Source of the DNA: Bacteroidota bacterium
GTDB taxonomy: Bacteria > Bacteroidota > Bacteroidia > Chitinophagales > Chitinophagaceae
Direction of reading: 5' to 3'
NCBI GenBank assembly: GCA_013287475.1
Contig: JABDDT010000012.1
Coordinates: forward strand, 1-60,347
Length of the DNA: 60,347 bases
Positions 53,883-60,347 of this stretch are shown piece by piece (the stretch's first letter is position 1; every line of letters starts with the position of its first letter). The position numbers were made by a program, and so were the translations under genes. Below the pieces are notes generated by a model. That model was not told where the DNA came from and made no database searches. It saw nothing but the letters and a program-made list of their open reading frames with translations.

Positions 53883-54791
53883 GTGCCAGAATTAGCTGCA
53901 TTCCCCAAAGCCTTTGTGCAGGCACTCTGTAAGGACGGAACCATGAAGATTTCCGAATGGATTGAACTTGCTTCCAAACTGGATATAGACGGACTGGAAT
54001 GGTACGCGGGTTTTCTTGAAATGGGTGATGAAAAAAACTGGCCGGTCTTCAGGCGCATGGTGGAAGACCGTGGCTTAAAAATTCCAATGATGTGCTGTTC
54101 GCCCGATTTCACACATCCTGATAAATCAATACGTAATAAAGAAATCGCAAAAGAAAAGAGATGGATAGATATGACCTGTGTTTTAGGAGCTGGCTATTGT
54201 CGCATACTCTCCGGTCAGCGTCGTCCAGGGTTAACAATAGAAGAAGGACTCGGGATTACAATCGAAAGTATACAGGAATGTCTGTCATATGCTCAGGATC
54301 GTGGTATTATACTTATACTTGAAAATCATTATAAGGATGACTTTTGGGAGTATCCGGAGTTTGCACAAAAGATGAATGTATTCTGTCAGCTGGTTGACTC
54401 GATACAACATCCAAACTTTGGAGTGAATTTTGATCCCAGCAATGCGTATCTGGCCGGAGAAGATCCTTTAGTTCTGTTGAAGCGTGTATCTGACAGGGTA
54501 GTTACCATGCATGCGAGCGATCGCTATCTTTTGGAAGGAACGATTGAAGACCTGCGACGGGATGAAACAGGAACAACGGGTTATGCAAAAAGCCTTAAAC
54601 ACGGAGAAATCGGAAGAGGTCTGAATGATTATGATGCAATTTTTACTGAGCTTGTAAGGGTTCATTTTAATGGATGGATAAGCATAGAAGATGGAATAGA
54701 AGGAATGGAACAACTGGAGCGCAGTGTTTTCTTTCTAAGAAATAAAATTCAGCAGTATTGGACAGATTACCCCTCCTTTACAAATCAATAA
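53883..54791 (+). CDS. Sugar phosphate isomerase/epimerase-like TIM barrel
   Basis: 302 residues, GTG start at 53883. AP-endonuclease-2/xylose-isomerase-like barrel: DIDGLEWYAGFLEMG, RGIILILENHYKDDFW (metal Glu), FGVNFDPSNAYLAGEDPLVL (metal Asp), VVTMHASDRY (metal His) and FNGWISIEDGIEGMEQLER (metal Glu). Members isomerise or epimerise sugars, dehydrate inosose (IolE), or eliminate from 3-keto-glycosides. It is the last gene of the operon. Confidence 0.88.
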   Translation: MPELAAFPKAFVQALCKDGTMKISEWIELASKLDIDGLEWYAGFLEMGDEKNWPVFRRMVEDRGLKIPMMCCSPDFTHPDKSIRNKEIAKEKRWIDMTCVLGAGYCRILSGQRRPGLTIEEGLGITIESIQECLSYAQDRGIILILENHYKDDFWEYPEFAQKMNVFCQLVDSIQHPNFGVNFDPSNAYLAGEDPLVLLKRVSDRVVTMHASDRYLLEGTIEDLRRDETGTTGYAKSLKHGEIGRGLNDYDAIFTELVRVHFNGWISIEDGIEGMEQLERSVFFLRNKIQQYWTDYPSFTNQ

Positions 54792-54861
54792 CAAAATCCA
54801 AATGTTCAAATTTCTAACCTTGCGTTTAATATTATCCAATAACATATCTAAATTATTCTGT

Positions 54862-55185
54862 ATGAAAAAATTTGCCCTCTTGTTCTTAGTTTTTATTGCA
54901 TCCCTGTCCTTTTCCTATGCCCAACCACCGCAAAACATTGGGATCGAAGTGATCATTGGTACGAGGCAACCATCCCCTTCCGAAGCCCAGTTAATGAGAG
55001 CTGAAGAAGCAAATCATCCCAACATCACCAATGCAATGCATGATATTGAAAAATCCATGAAGTCCCTGGATGCAGCACCCAGTGATTTTGGTGGACATAA
55101 AGCCCAGGCCCAGTCCGACTTAAAACAGGCATGGATTTCACTTAGAAAAGCATTATATTTTCGCTTATATAAGGATACTCATTAA
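54862..55185 (+). CDS. Small secreted hypothetical protein
   Basis: 107 residues from the ATG at 54862, which begins a clean signal peptide (MKKFALLFLVFIASLSFSYA). The frame upstream to 54802 is not signal-like. The mature part is helical (SEAQLMRAEEANHPNITNAM, DLKQAWISLRKALYFRLYKD), resembling a short helical hairpin. No family is recognised. Confidence 0.6.
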   Translation: MKKFALLFLVFIASLSFSYAQPPQNIGIEVIIGTRQPSPSEAQLMRAEEANHPNITNAMHDIEKSMKSLDAAPSDFGGHKAQAQSDLKQAWISLRKALYFRLYKDTH

Positions 55186-55212
55186 CTTGGCCGATACTGT
55201 TTCTGATTTAAC

Positions 55213-55554
55213 ATGATGAAACAATTCATAATAATTTCCGCGCTTTTCTTTGGAGGAACATTTGTATGTTTTTCGCAGATCAGTGATTCAGCCAAACGAG
55301 TAAAAGAAAATAAAGTCCGTGCTTATTTTATAATTACTGCCGGAACACAGATAACCGCATATTATAACGATAAACCTGTTGAAGTAGAAACTATTGACGA
55401 ATTCAATGATTATGTACAGAAAAACGCAAAGGTCCTGAAAGACGCAACTGTCGTTGTTACGGGAAAACCTAAAGTAGGGACTTTCGATAGCGTTTTAAAA
55501 ACACTTAGCAGGTTTAAGATTAAAAATGTTACAAAAGAAATCAAAGATCTGTAA
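55213..55554 (+). CDS. Small secreted hypothetical protein
   Basis: 113 residues, signal peptide to about residue 21 (FVCFSQ). The mature part, KVRAYFIITAGTQITAYYND and then KDATVVVTGKPKVGTFDSVL, has an alternating beta-helix plan resembling the periplasmic domain of ExbD-like proteins without the membrane anchor. The assignment is speculative. Confidence 0.55.
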   Translation: MMKQFIIISALFFGGTFVCFSQISDSAKRVKENKVRAYFIITAGTQITAYYNDKPVEVETIDEFNDYVQKNAKVLKDATVVVTGKPKVGTFDSVLKTLSRFKIKNVTKEIKDL

Positions 55555-55564
55555 GTAACACAGG

Positions 55565-56383
55565 TTATTGATTTCTTTTTTTCATTTCAGCCTGGAAAAT
55601 TTCAGGAATTGACATATTACTATAATCGTTTACAACATAACCTGAAGTTGAAATCGAAACGGGTGATTGGTTAATGGATAGTGTATGAATATTCATCTGA
55701 TGTCCTTCAGCCGAATCACTGGTTTCAATATCTGTGACCAGGGTCTTTGGCTGAGTCAGCGCCTGGAATAGCGGATGGGTAATCATACGTCCACTCATCA
55801 TCTTAAAAAAATTACCTCCAACGGCACTCAGTATATAATCCGTTTGCGTATTGAAATCAACTTTGGCACACCATACGGTTCCCCTGTGACCCTTATCATC
55901 CAAAATACTATATTCCTCAGAAGTATAATTTCCAATCTGTTTGGTATGGCCTGTTTTTACAGATTGAAAATTATTGCCATCTGTTTTCTTTCTCATGTTA
56001 GCCATCAGGCTGTCCATTCTGATCCATTTTGTTAATCCTGAAAGATCAGATATCAGTTTTTTAATATTGATGATCGTAATATTTTTATTGCGTTCATTAA
56101 AAATAATGACTGCGCCATCGTTTGTAATTACGACTAACAGATTCCTTCTCATATTTCCTTTACCGTTGAGCCTGGCAGCCGCATAATCGCCGCTTTTTGT
56201 ATAAAGGAAATGCATAACAGAAGTATCTCCTAAATTTTTTTTGTGCGCCATCACCTGCGTGACTTCGTAATCAAAACGGTAACTGTCAGGCAACTGGTAC
56301 AGTGGCTGTGATTGGGCCACCGAAATATTTCCATTAAGTAAAAAGGAAACAAACAATATGGAGAATAAAGATTTCATTTTCAT
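55565..56383 (-). CDS. Secreted DUF4412-like protein
   Basis: 272 residues, signal peptide (cleavage after SVAQ near 24). It has a YRFDYEVTQVMAHKK opening strand, VITNDGAVIIFNERNKNITI, GNYTSEEYSILDDKGHRGTV and a WCAKVDF strand. This resembles DUF4412 and LolA-like one-sided beta barrels found in Bacteroidota. The ligand is unknown, possibly lipid. It is convergent with the small secreted gene upstream. Confidence 0.6.
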   Translation of the reverse strand: MKMKSLFSILFVSFLLNGNISVAQSQPLYQLPDSYRFDYEVTQVMAHKKNLGDTSVMHFLYTKSGDYAAARLNGKGNMRRNLLVVITNDGAVIIFNERNKNITIINIKKLISDLSGLTKWIRMDSLMANMRKKTDGNNFQSVKTGHTKQIGNYTSEEYSILDDKGHRGTVWCAKVDFNTQTDYILSAVGGNFFKMMSGRMITHPLFQALTQPKTLVTDIETSDSAEGHQMNIHTLSINQSPVSISTSGYVVNDYSNMSIPEIFQAEMKKRNQ

Positions 56384-56606
56384 AACTAAGGTTATTTAAT
56401 AAAGTTAAAGAAATCGATTAGCTGGGATTTGTTATATATATTATAACATATTGCTTATGAAATTGATTTATGCCGTATTGGGTATGAATGACTTTGTTTT
56501 TGGTATTTTCAATTTCCTGTATGTATTGTTATTTGTTTCCCATTTCGTACTACTTCTAATATTGGACCATATGGCAGATAATTGAAGTAAACAAATTTGG
56601 AGAATA

Positions 56607-56645
56607 TGTCAAGTATACCATACATTTGGTACTGCAAACTTGACA
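56607..56645. promoter_or_regulatory. Split inverted repeat before the membrane/XRE pair
   Basis: TGTCAAGT (56607-56614) and ACTTGACA (56638-56645), a perfect 8-base inverted repeat with a 23-base spacer, ending 2 bases before the ATG. It is a candidate operator for the XRE regulator two genes on. Confidence 0.45.
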
Positions 56646-56647
56646 AA

Positions 56648-57112
56648 ATGGCCAAAACCAAGTACCTTTTCCCATACAATAGCCGGTTTATAGGCATCGC
56701 CCTGATCTTAGTGCATATTCCAATCAAATTGCTTTGGGATGCTCATTACCCTGGAGGATACGATCATAATAACCCAACCTCTCCGGGTTCGGAAACGCCA
56801 TTATTCTCACCTCCGCATTTATTCTTTATTGGAACCACCCTGATGGTATTGGTTGGATTGTTTCTCATTGGTTTTTCCAAAGAAAAAATAGAAGATGAAC
56901 AAATCGTACAGTTGCGGCTTGACTCGCTTCGTTGGGCCATATATCTGAATTATGCCATACTTCTTTTCAGTCTGGTATTTACACAAGGGAGTGATTCAAA
57001 ACATATCCTTATGCTCAATATATGGTTGCCCCTCTTGTTTTTTATCTTACGTTTCCAGTGGGTCCTGCACAAACTTAACCGTTCAGCTAAATCCGATGAA
57101 ACCAAACTATGA
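56648..57112 (+). CDS. Four-helix membrane protein
   Basis: 154 residues from the ATG at 56648; the longer frame to 56597 runs through the putative operator and is not preferred. Four hydrophobic helices (FIGIALILVHIPIKLLW, LFFIGTTLMVLVGLFLIGF, WAIYLNYAILLFSLVF, HILMLNIWLPLLFFILRF). It overlaps the XRE gene by 4 bases (ATGA). Membrane proteins coupled to a small XRE repressor are common, and the role is usually unknown. Confidence 0.65.
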   Translation: MAKTKYLFPYNSRFIGIALILVHIPIKLLWDAHYPGGYDHNNPTSPGSETPLFSPPHLFFIGTTLMVLVGLFLIGFSKEKIEDEQIVQLRLDSLRWAIYLNYAILLFSLVFTQGSDSKHILMLNIWLPLLFFILRFQWVLHKLNRSAKSDETKL

Positions 57113-57309
57113 AAAATAATATCCGGGTTGAGCGTGCTATAAAAAATATAACCCAGGCAGAACTTGCCGAAAAGGTGGGTGTATCACGACAAACCATCAA
57201 TACTATCGAGAGTAATAAGTATATTCCTTCCACCGTACTTGCGTTAAAAATTGCCAGGGTGTTTGGTAAAACATTAGAAGAAATTTTTAGCCTGGAAGAA
57301 AACGATTGA
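57109..57309 (+). CDS. XRE family HTH regulator
   Basis: 66 residues, a complete short XRE-type helix-turn-helix: ITQAELAEKVGVSRQTINTI followed by ESNKYIPSTVLALKIARVFG. No effector domain. It overlaps the membrane protein gene by 4 bases and probably autoregulates the pair through the inverted repeat at 56607-56645. Confidence 0.88.
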   Translation: MKNNIRVERAIKNITQAELAEKVGVSRQTINTIESNKYIPSTVLALKIARVFGKTLEEIFSLEEND

Positions 57310-57331
57310 ACAAATTATCTAAAAATATAGT

Positions 57332-57712
57332 ATGAGCAATATTTCTGAACCTACAATTGGCAATGGTAAAATCTGTTATATTGAAATTCCATCGCGCAAT
57401 ATTGAAGAATCAAGCAATTTTTATCTAAGTATTTTTGGCTGGCATGTTCGCCGTCGTGGTGACGGAGCTACTGCTTTCGATGATGGAGTAGGACAGGTGA
57501 GTGGAACCTGGAGAACAGACCGAAACCCATCCGGCGAAATCGGAATGCTCGTTCATATTATGGTGGATGATATGGAAGAGACATTAAAAAAAATAAAGGA
57601 TCACGGTGGAACGATAGTTCAACCTGTTGGTATGGATGCTCCGGAAATCACCGCTCACTTTCGTGATCCTTCGGGTAATATTTTTGGGTTATATCAGGAG
57701 CCGTCAAAATAA
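57332..57712 (+). CDS. VOC family protein (glyoxalase-like)
   Basis: 126 residues, two beta-alpha-beta-beta-beta modules: ICYIEIPSRNIEESSNFYLS with FGWHVRRR, then IMVDDMEETLKKIKDHGGTI and AHFRDPSGNIFGLYQEP. Fold of glyoxalase I, bleomycin-resistance and dioxygenase proteins. The strong GNIFGLYQ end is usual for uncharacterised VOC proteins. It follows the XRE gene by 22 bases, possibly in the same transcript. Confidence 0.88.
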   Translation: MSNISEPTIGNGKICYIEIPSRNIEESSNFYLSIFGWHVRRRGDGATAFDDGVGQVSGTWRTDRNPSGEIGMLVHIMVDDMEETLKKIKDHGGTIVQPVGMDAPEITAHFRDPSGNIFGLYQEPSK

Positions 57713-57726
57713 TTGAGCATTCACAA

Positions 57727-58218
57727 TCAGGATAACAATTCTTCCAGATTTTCGAGTGCTGCTGTAAATCCGGCTTCGAAGCCCATTTCAATTATTTTCT
57801 TTAGATCTGCTTCGTTAGTAAATCTAATTTCCACTTCAACTCTCGTTCCTGTACCAGATGGAACGAAATTGTTTTTCCAGTGCATGGAAGGGAAATCAGG
57901 ATTCTTATTTCCATTCTCATCACAAAAAAAACAGTCTGCGTGAAAGCTATTGAATTTTTTGATGGAATTGAATTCTACTATCGACCAGATTTTCATTCCA
58001 TCGGGCCCCTCCATAGCGTAAAGCCAGTTGCCTCCTTCGCTGAATTTTAAAGTTTTAGTTTTTGCCGCCCAGGGTTTGGGTGCCCACCATTTGTCCAATA
58101 ATTTACTTTCCGTCCATGCTCTCCAAACCAGATCGGGTGCAGCATCAAATTCCCTTTTAACGGTAACTTTTTTGCCTGGTAAGTCTTTTACGACTTCTGT
58201 TTTGAATTTAGTTTCCAT
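57727..58218 (-). CDS. SRPBCC (AHSA1-like) protein
   Basis: 163 residues. KVTVKREFDAAPDLVWRAWT, KWWAPKPWAAKTKTLKF and GTRVEVEIRFTNEADLKKII are AHSA1 family hallmarks: a helix-grip fold with a hydrophobic cavity. It is convergent with the VOC gene and lies downstream of a second SRPBCC and an ArsR gene on the same strand, probably in one regulon. A 150-base gap to the next gene leaves its own promoter possible. Confidence 0.9.
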   Translation of the reverse strand: METKFKTEVVKDLPGKKVTVKREFDAAPDLVWRAWTESKLLDKWWAPKPWAAKTKTLKFSEGGNWLYAMEGPDGMKIWSIVEFNSIKKFNSFHADCFFCDENGNKNPDFPSMHWKNNFVPSGTGTRVEVEIRFTNEADLKKIIEMGFEAGFTAALENLEELLS

Positions 58219-58368
58219 TTCTTTTATTTTTAGTTAAATAAATACCCGCAGATTTTAATGATCATTCTGGATAGAAATTTAATAATCAGTCGGCCAGGAG
58301 AAAAATATCGGCTATCCAGTATGATGACCGTCTTATCATGATTTCTGATGATGATCATACAAAAAGTT

Positions 58369-58866
58369 TTATTGAATTAAATTTAGTTCAATCATTTCAT
58401 CCAACCGGTTATGTGCATCCACCACCCCATATTCCATGCCAGCTGAAATCATGCCATCCCGGTCAGCAGTTGATTGAAAAACTGACTGTACAGTAACCTT
58501 CGTGCGGCCGGAAGGAAGATCTTCAAATTTCGTTGTTTCCAAAACGACATGCCCTGTTTCCGGAAGTCCTTCGAATTCAAACGTCTGAATGATTCTTTCA
58601 GGCGGTGAGAAATCATGGCAGACTCCATGAAAACCAAAAGACATTCCATTTTCCATCGTACTGATATACCGGTAAGACCCTCCTGCCCGGGGTTCAAACT
58701 TTTCATATTTTACTTTCATCTGCTGGCATCCAAGCCACCCCTCGAGTAATTTTTTATCGGAAAACGCTTTATACACAAGGGATCTGGGCGCATCGAATTC
58801 TCTGACAATAAAAAGCTCCTGCTTCCCCGGTTCTGCGATGACTGATGTTTTGTTCTTATTTGCCAT
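58369..58866 (-). CDS. SRPBCC (AHSA1-like) protein
   Basis: 165 residues. LFIVREFDAPRSLVYKAFSD, GWLGCQQMKVKYEKFEPRAG, GFHGVCHDFSPPERIIQTFE. It overlaps the preceding ArsR gene by 11 bases, indicating a coupled ArsR-SRPBCC pair. This is a common arrangement in which ArsR represses its partner. The ligand is unknown. Confidence 0.9.
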   Translation of the reverse strand: MANKNKTSVIAEPGKQELFIVREFDAPRSLVYKAFSDKKLLEGWLGCQQMKVKYEKFEPRAGGSYRYISTMENGMSFGFHGVCHDFSPPERIIQTFEFEGLPETGHVVLETTKFEDLPSGRTKVTVQSVFQSTADRDGMISAGMEYGVVDAHNRLDEMIELNLIQ

Positions 58867-59188
58867 GTTTTTTCCTTTTTAATTTTTTAAGAATATCATC
58901 CACCCTACTAAACCTATCTTCCCACATCGTTCTGAAAGGCTCAAGCCAGTCGGCCACTTCTGATAGCTTTTTAGGTTGAATACTGCAATAGCGGTCACGG
59001 CCCTCCTGTTTAATAAGGATGAGTCCACATTCCTCTAATATTTTTATATGAAGTGAGATGGCCTGCCGGCTCACGTCGAAGTTTTCTGCCACTGCGTTCA
59101 GATTTAATGATTGTTTCGAAATCAAAGTAATGATCTCGCGACGGGTGGGATCGGCAATGGCCTGAAATACATCTCTTCTTAATTCCAT
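58856..59188 (-). CDS. ArsR family HTH repressor
   Basis: 110 residues, winged helix: FQAIADPTRREIITLISKQS, LNAVAENFDVSRQAISLHIK, LEECGLILIKQEGRDRYCSI. There is no CxC metal site, so it is the non-metal subgroup usually paired with SRPBCC proteins. Two identical-core palindromes upstream (59203-59248) are its likely operators. Confidence 0.92.
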   Translation of the reverse strand: MELRRDVFQAIADPTRREIITLISKQSLNLNAVAENFDVSRQAISLHIKILEECGLILIKQEGRDRYCSIQPKKLSEVADWLEPFRTMWEDRFSRVDDILKKLKRKKHGK

Positions 59189-59202
59189 TGAATACTAATT
59201 TA

Positions 59203-59220
59203 TGCAAGTATATGCTTGCA
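59203..59220. promoter_or_regulatory. ArsR operator copy 1
   Basis: TGCAAG-TATATG-CTTGCA, a perfect 6-base inverted repeat 15 bases upstream of the arsR ATG. It recurs 28 bases further on. Confidence 0.7.
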
Positions 59221-59230
59221 CAAATATATA

Positions 59231-59248
59231 TGCAAGTATTCACTTGCA
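59231..59248. promoter_or_regulatory. ArsR operator copy 2
   Basis: TGCAAG-TATTCA-CTTGCA; the arms can be extended to TGCAAGT/ACTTGCA. Same half-sites and N6 spacing as copy 1, start-to-start distance 28 bases. Confidence 0.7.
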
Positions 59249-59457
59249 CAAATATTTCTTAGAATTTCTAATAATTTCTATTTCTGTCCTTTCTTTTTAC
59301 ATTGTAGACAGACCAGAACACTTACATTTTAAAATCTGGGAATTTATTGAAACGTAAGTATCTTTTTGCTGAATATCAATCAATTATTAACTGGCATTAG
59401 CTTGGCCTGTCATTATAATCGTGTGTAGAAGTTTAAAAAAAAATATTCATTCAGGCA

Positions 59458-59826
59458 ATGAACAATTTAAATGTAAAATGGGTCCTTACTTTGAGACTTT
59501 GTTTTTTCAGCGCAATTATCCTTTTCGCAATATGGCGCTATCATGTGGTTAATCAGGATATTCGGTATACAGTTGCGACAACTATCAGACAGGTATTTAC
59601 ACCCAGAAATCATTATGCCATTGAATATAAGTTTTCAGTAGACGGTAAAGTATATACAAGCGTTGGCGCTGACATAAAAAAATATAATATACAATATCCA
59701 AATGGGCGATACTATGTAATGTTTCCTTTTAAAAGCCCTGGAGCCAATGAAATTCAATGGGATCTGCCCGTCCCTGATTCAATCATTAATGTTCCGAAAA
59801 ATGGATGGAAAGAATTACCGAAGTGA
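59458..59826 (+). CDS. Membrane-anchored hypothetical protein
   Basis: 122 residues with one N-terminal helix (LTLRLCFFSAIILFAIWRYH) and a beta-rich outside part: HYAIEYKFSVDGKVYTSVGA and then GRYYVMFPFKSPGANEIQWD. This is reminiscent of small DUF3592-like domains. The function is unknown; it stands alone. Confidence 0.6.
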   Translation: MNNLNVKWVLTLRLCFFSAIILFAIWRYHVVNQDIRYTVATTIRQVFTPRNHYAIEYKFSVDGKVYTSVGADIKKYNIQYPNGRYYVMFPFKSPGANEIQWDLPVPDSIINVPKNGWKELPK

Positions 59827-59990
59827 ATCTATTTATCATCATTGAGCTTTAATATATTTTTTCTATCATTCTTGTTATGTCACATACGGATGAAATAAAT
59901 ATTATTATAAGGGCATTCTTTTTGATATGAAGTAATAGTATTCTAAAAATTCTTAATCTTAGTATATTTATTATCTCTAATTCATCTATT

Positions 59991-60347
59991 ATGAAATCTC
60001 TTTTGTTTATATTATTGTTAGCACCAATATTTTTCTCAGCAAATGCCCAGCTTAGTGCGCCCGACACGGAACCAACAAAAATAGGCCCACTTACCATTCA
60101 ACCGATTCAACATGCCAGCCTTATACTCACTGTGCATGGTATGACTATTTATTGTGATCCTTCAGGTGCTGATAATTTTAAAGGAATGACAGCTCCGGAT
60201 ATTATACTTATCACGGATATTCATGGGGACCATTTTGATTTAAAGACTATTGATGCCATTAAAAAAGAGAGTACTGTGCTCGTGGTACCACAGGTTGTGG
60301 CCGATAAATTACCAGATGCAGATAAAGTCCATCTGGTTGTACTTAAG
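59991..60347 (+). CDS. MBL-fold metallohydrolase (UlaG-like), 3'-truncated
   Basis: 119 codons to the window edge, open at the end. Signal peptide (SLLFILLLAPIFFSANAQ). Strand ITIQPIQHASLILTVHGM-like opening (here LTIQPIQHASL), then IILITDIHGDHFD, the metal-binding motif with Asp in place of the first His of HxHxDH. From memory that substitution is common in this secreted Bacteroidota group. The downstream metal ligands lie outside the window. Confidence 0.85.
   Translation, partial: MKSLLFILLLAPIFFSANAQLSAPDTEPTKIGPLTIQPIQHASLILTVHGMTIYCDPSGADNFKGMTAPDIILITDIHGDHFDLKTIDAIKKESTVLVVPQVVADKLPDADKVHLVVLK

Overview
The window looks like a chromosomal segment of a Bacteroidota bacterium, most likely Chitinophagaceae-like. 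The evidence is moderate-to-low GC, starts that mostly lack a Shine-Dalgarno sequence, several ~800-residue FtsX/MacB-type permeases without partner ATPases, a YbhF-S-R-type ABC-2 exporter, an NrtR-like Nudix regulator, GH18/GH13/GH3 enzymes and many small lipoproteins. I see no rRNA, tRNA, insertion sequence, phage or CRISPR array. Taxonomy and functions are inferred by reading; no search was run.

Layout. 1-3.8 kb: an ABC-2 exporter operon (two ATPases, two permeases), cut at the left edge. 3.8-6.8 kb: a secreted GH18 chitinase-like protein and a GH13 protein whose catalytic nucleophile is His instead of Asp. 6.8-11.7 kb: an erosion zone with relics of an amidohydrolase, a PD40 protein and a YARHG protein, a small membrane gene with a stop at codon 3, and a well-formed TPP riboswitch plus terminator with no gene to control; intact CHAD, DUF6496 and PQQ-type sugar dehydrogenase genes lie between. 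11.8-14 kb: rmuC, an antitoxin-like HTH and a secreted protein. 14-40 kb: five minus-strand permeases interspersed with housekeeping-type genes (MmcQ/YjbR, ABM monooxygenase, methyltransferase, YqaE, DoxX-like, SDR, AKR/DsbA, acyltransferase, serine hydrolase, DinB). 39.7-46.6 kb: Nudix regulator and divergent GH3 enzyme, SDR/DUF1569 pair, FucP-like transporter, propeller lipoprotein. 46.7-51 kb: a TonB-C-like/propeller fusion and a large AsmA protein. 51.3-54.8 kb: a compact four-gene sugar operon (HUMPS aldolase/decarboxylase, zinc-type dehydrogenase, SDR, TIM-barrel isomerase). 54.8-60.3 kb: small secreted proteins, a membrane protein/XRE pair, a VOC protein, ArsR plus SRPBCC genes, and a truncated MBL-fold protein.

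Regulatory themes. (i) Sigma-54-type -24/-12 elements (TGGCA-N7-plus GC) stand at similar positions before three permease units and the AsmA gene, with a weaker one before a fourth permease. (ii) A phased degenerate heptamer (consensus close to WADCYYA) forms five short arrays, three of which run into or start at stop codons. (iii) Paired palindromic operators lie before the Nudix/GH3 divergent pair and before the ArsR gene.

Gene decay is frequent: an internally deleted amidohydrolase, several terminal fragments, two in-frame stop codons and one homopolymer frameshift with an intact paralog in the same window. Some could be assembly errors, and read-level data would separate these possibilities.
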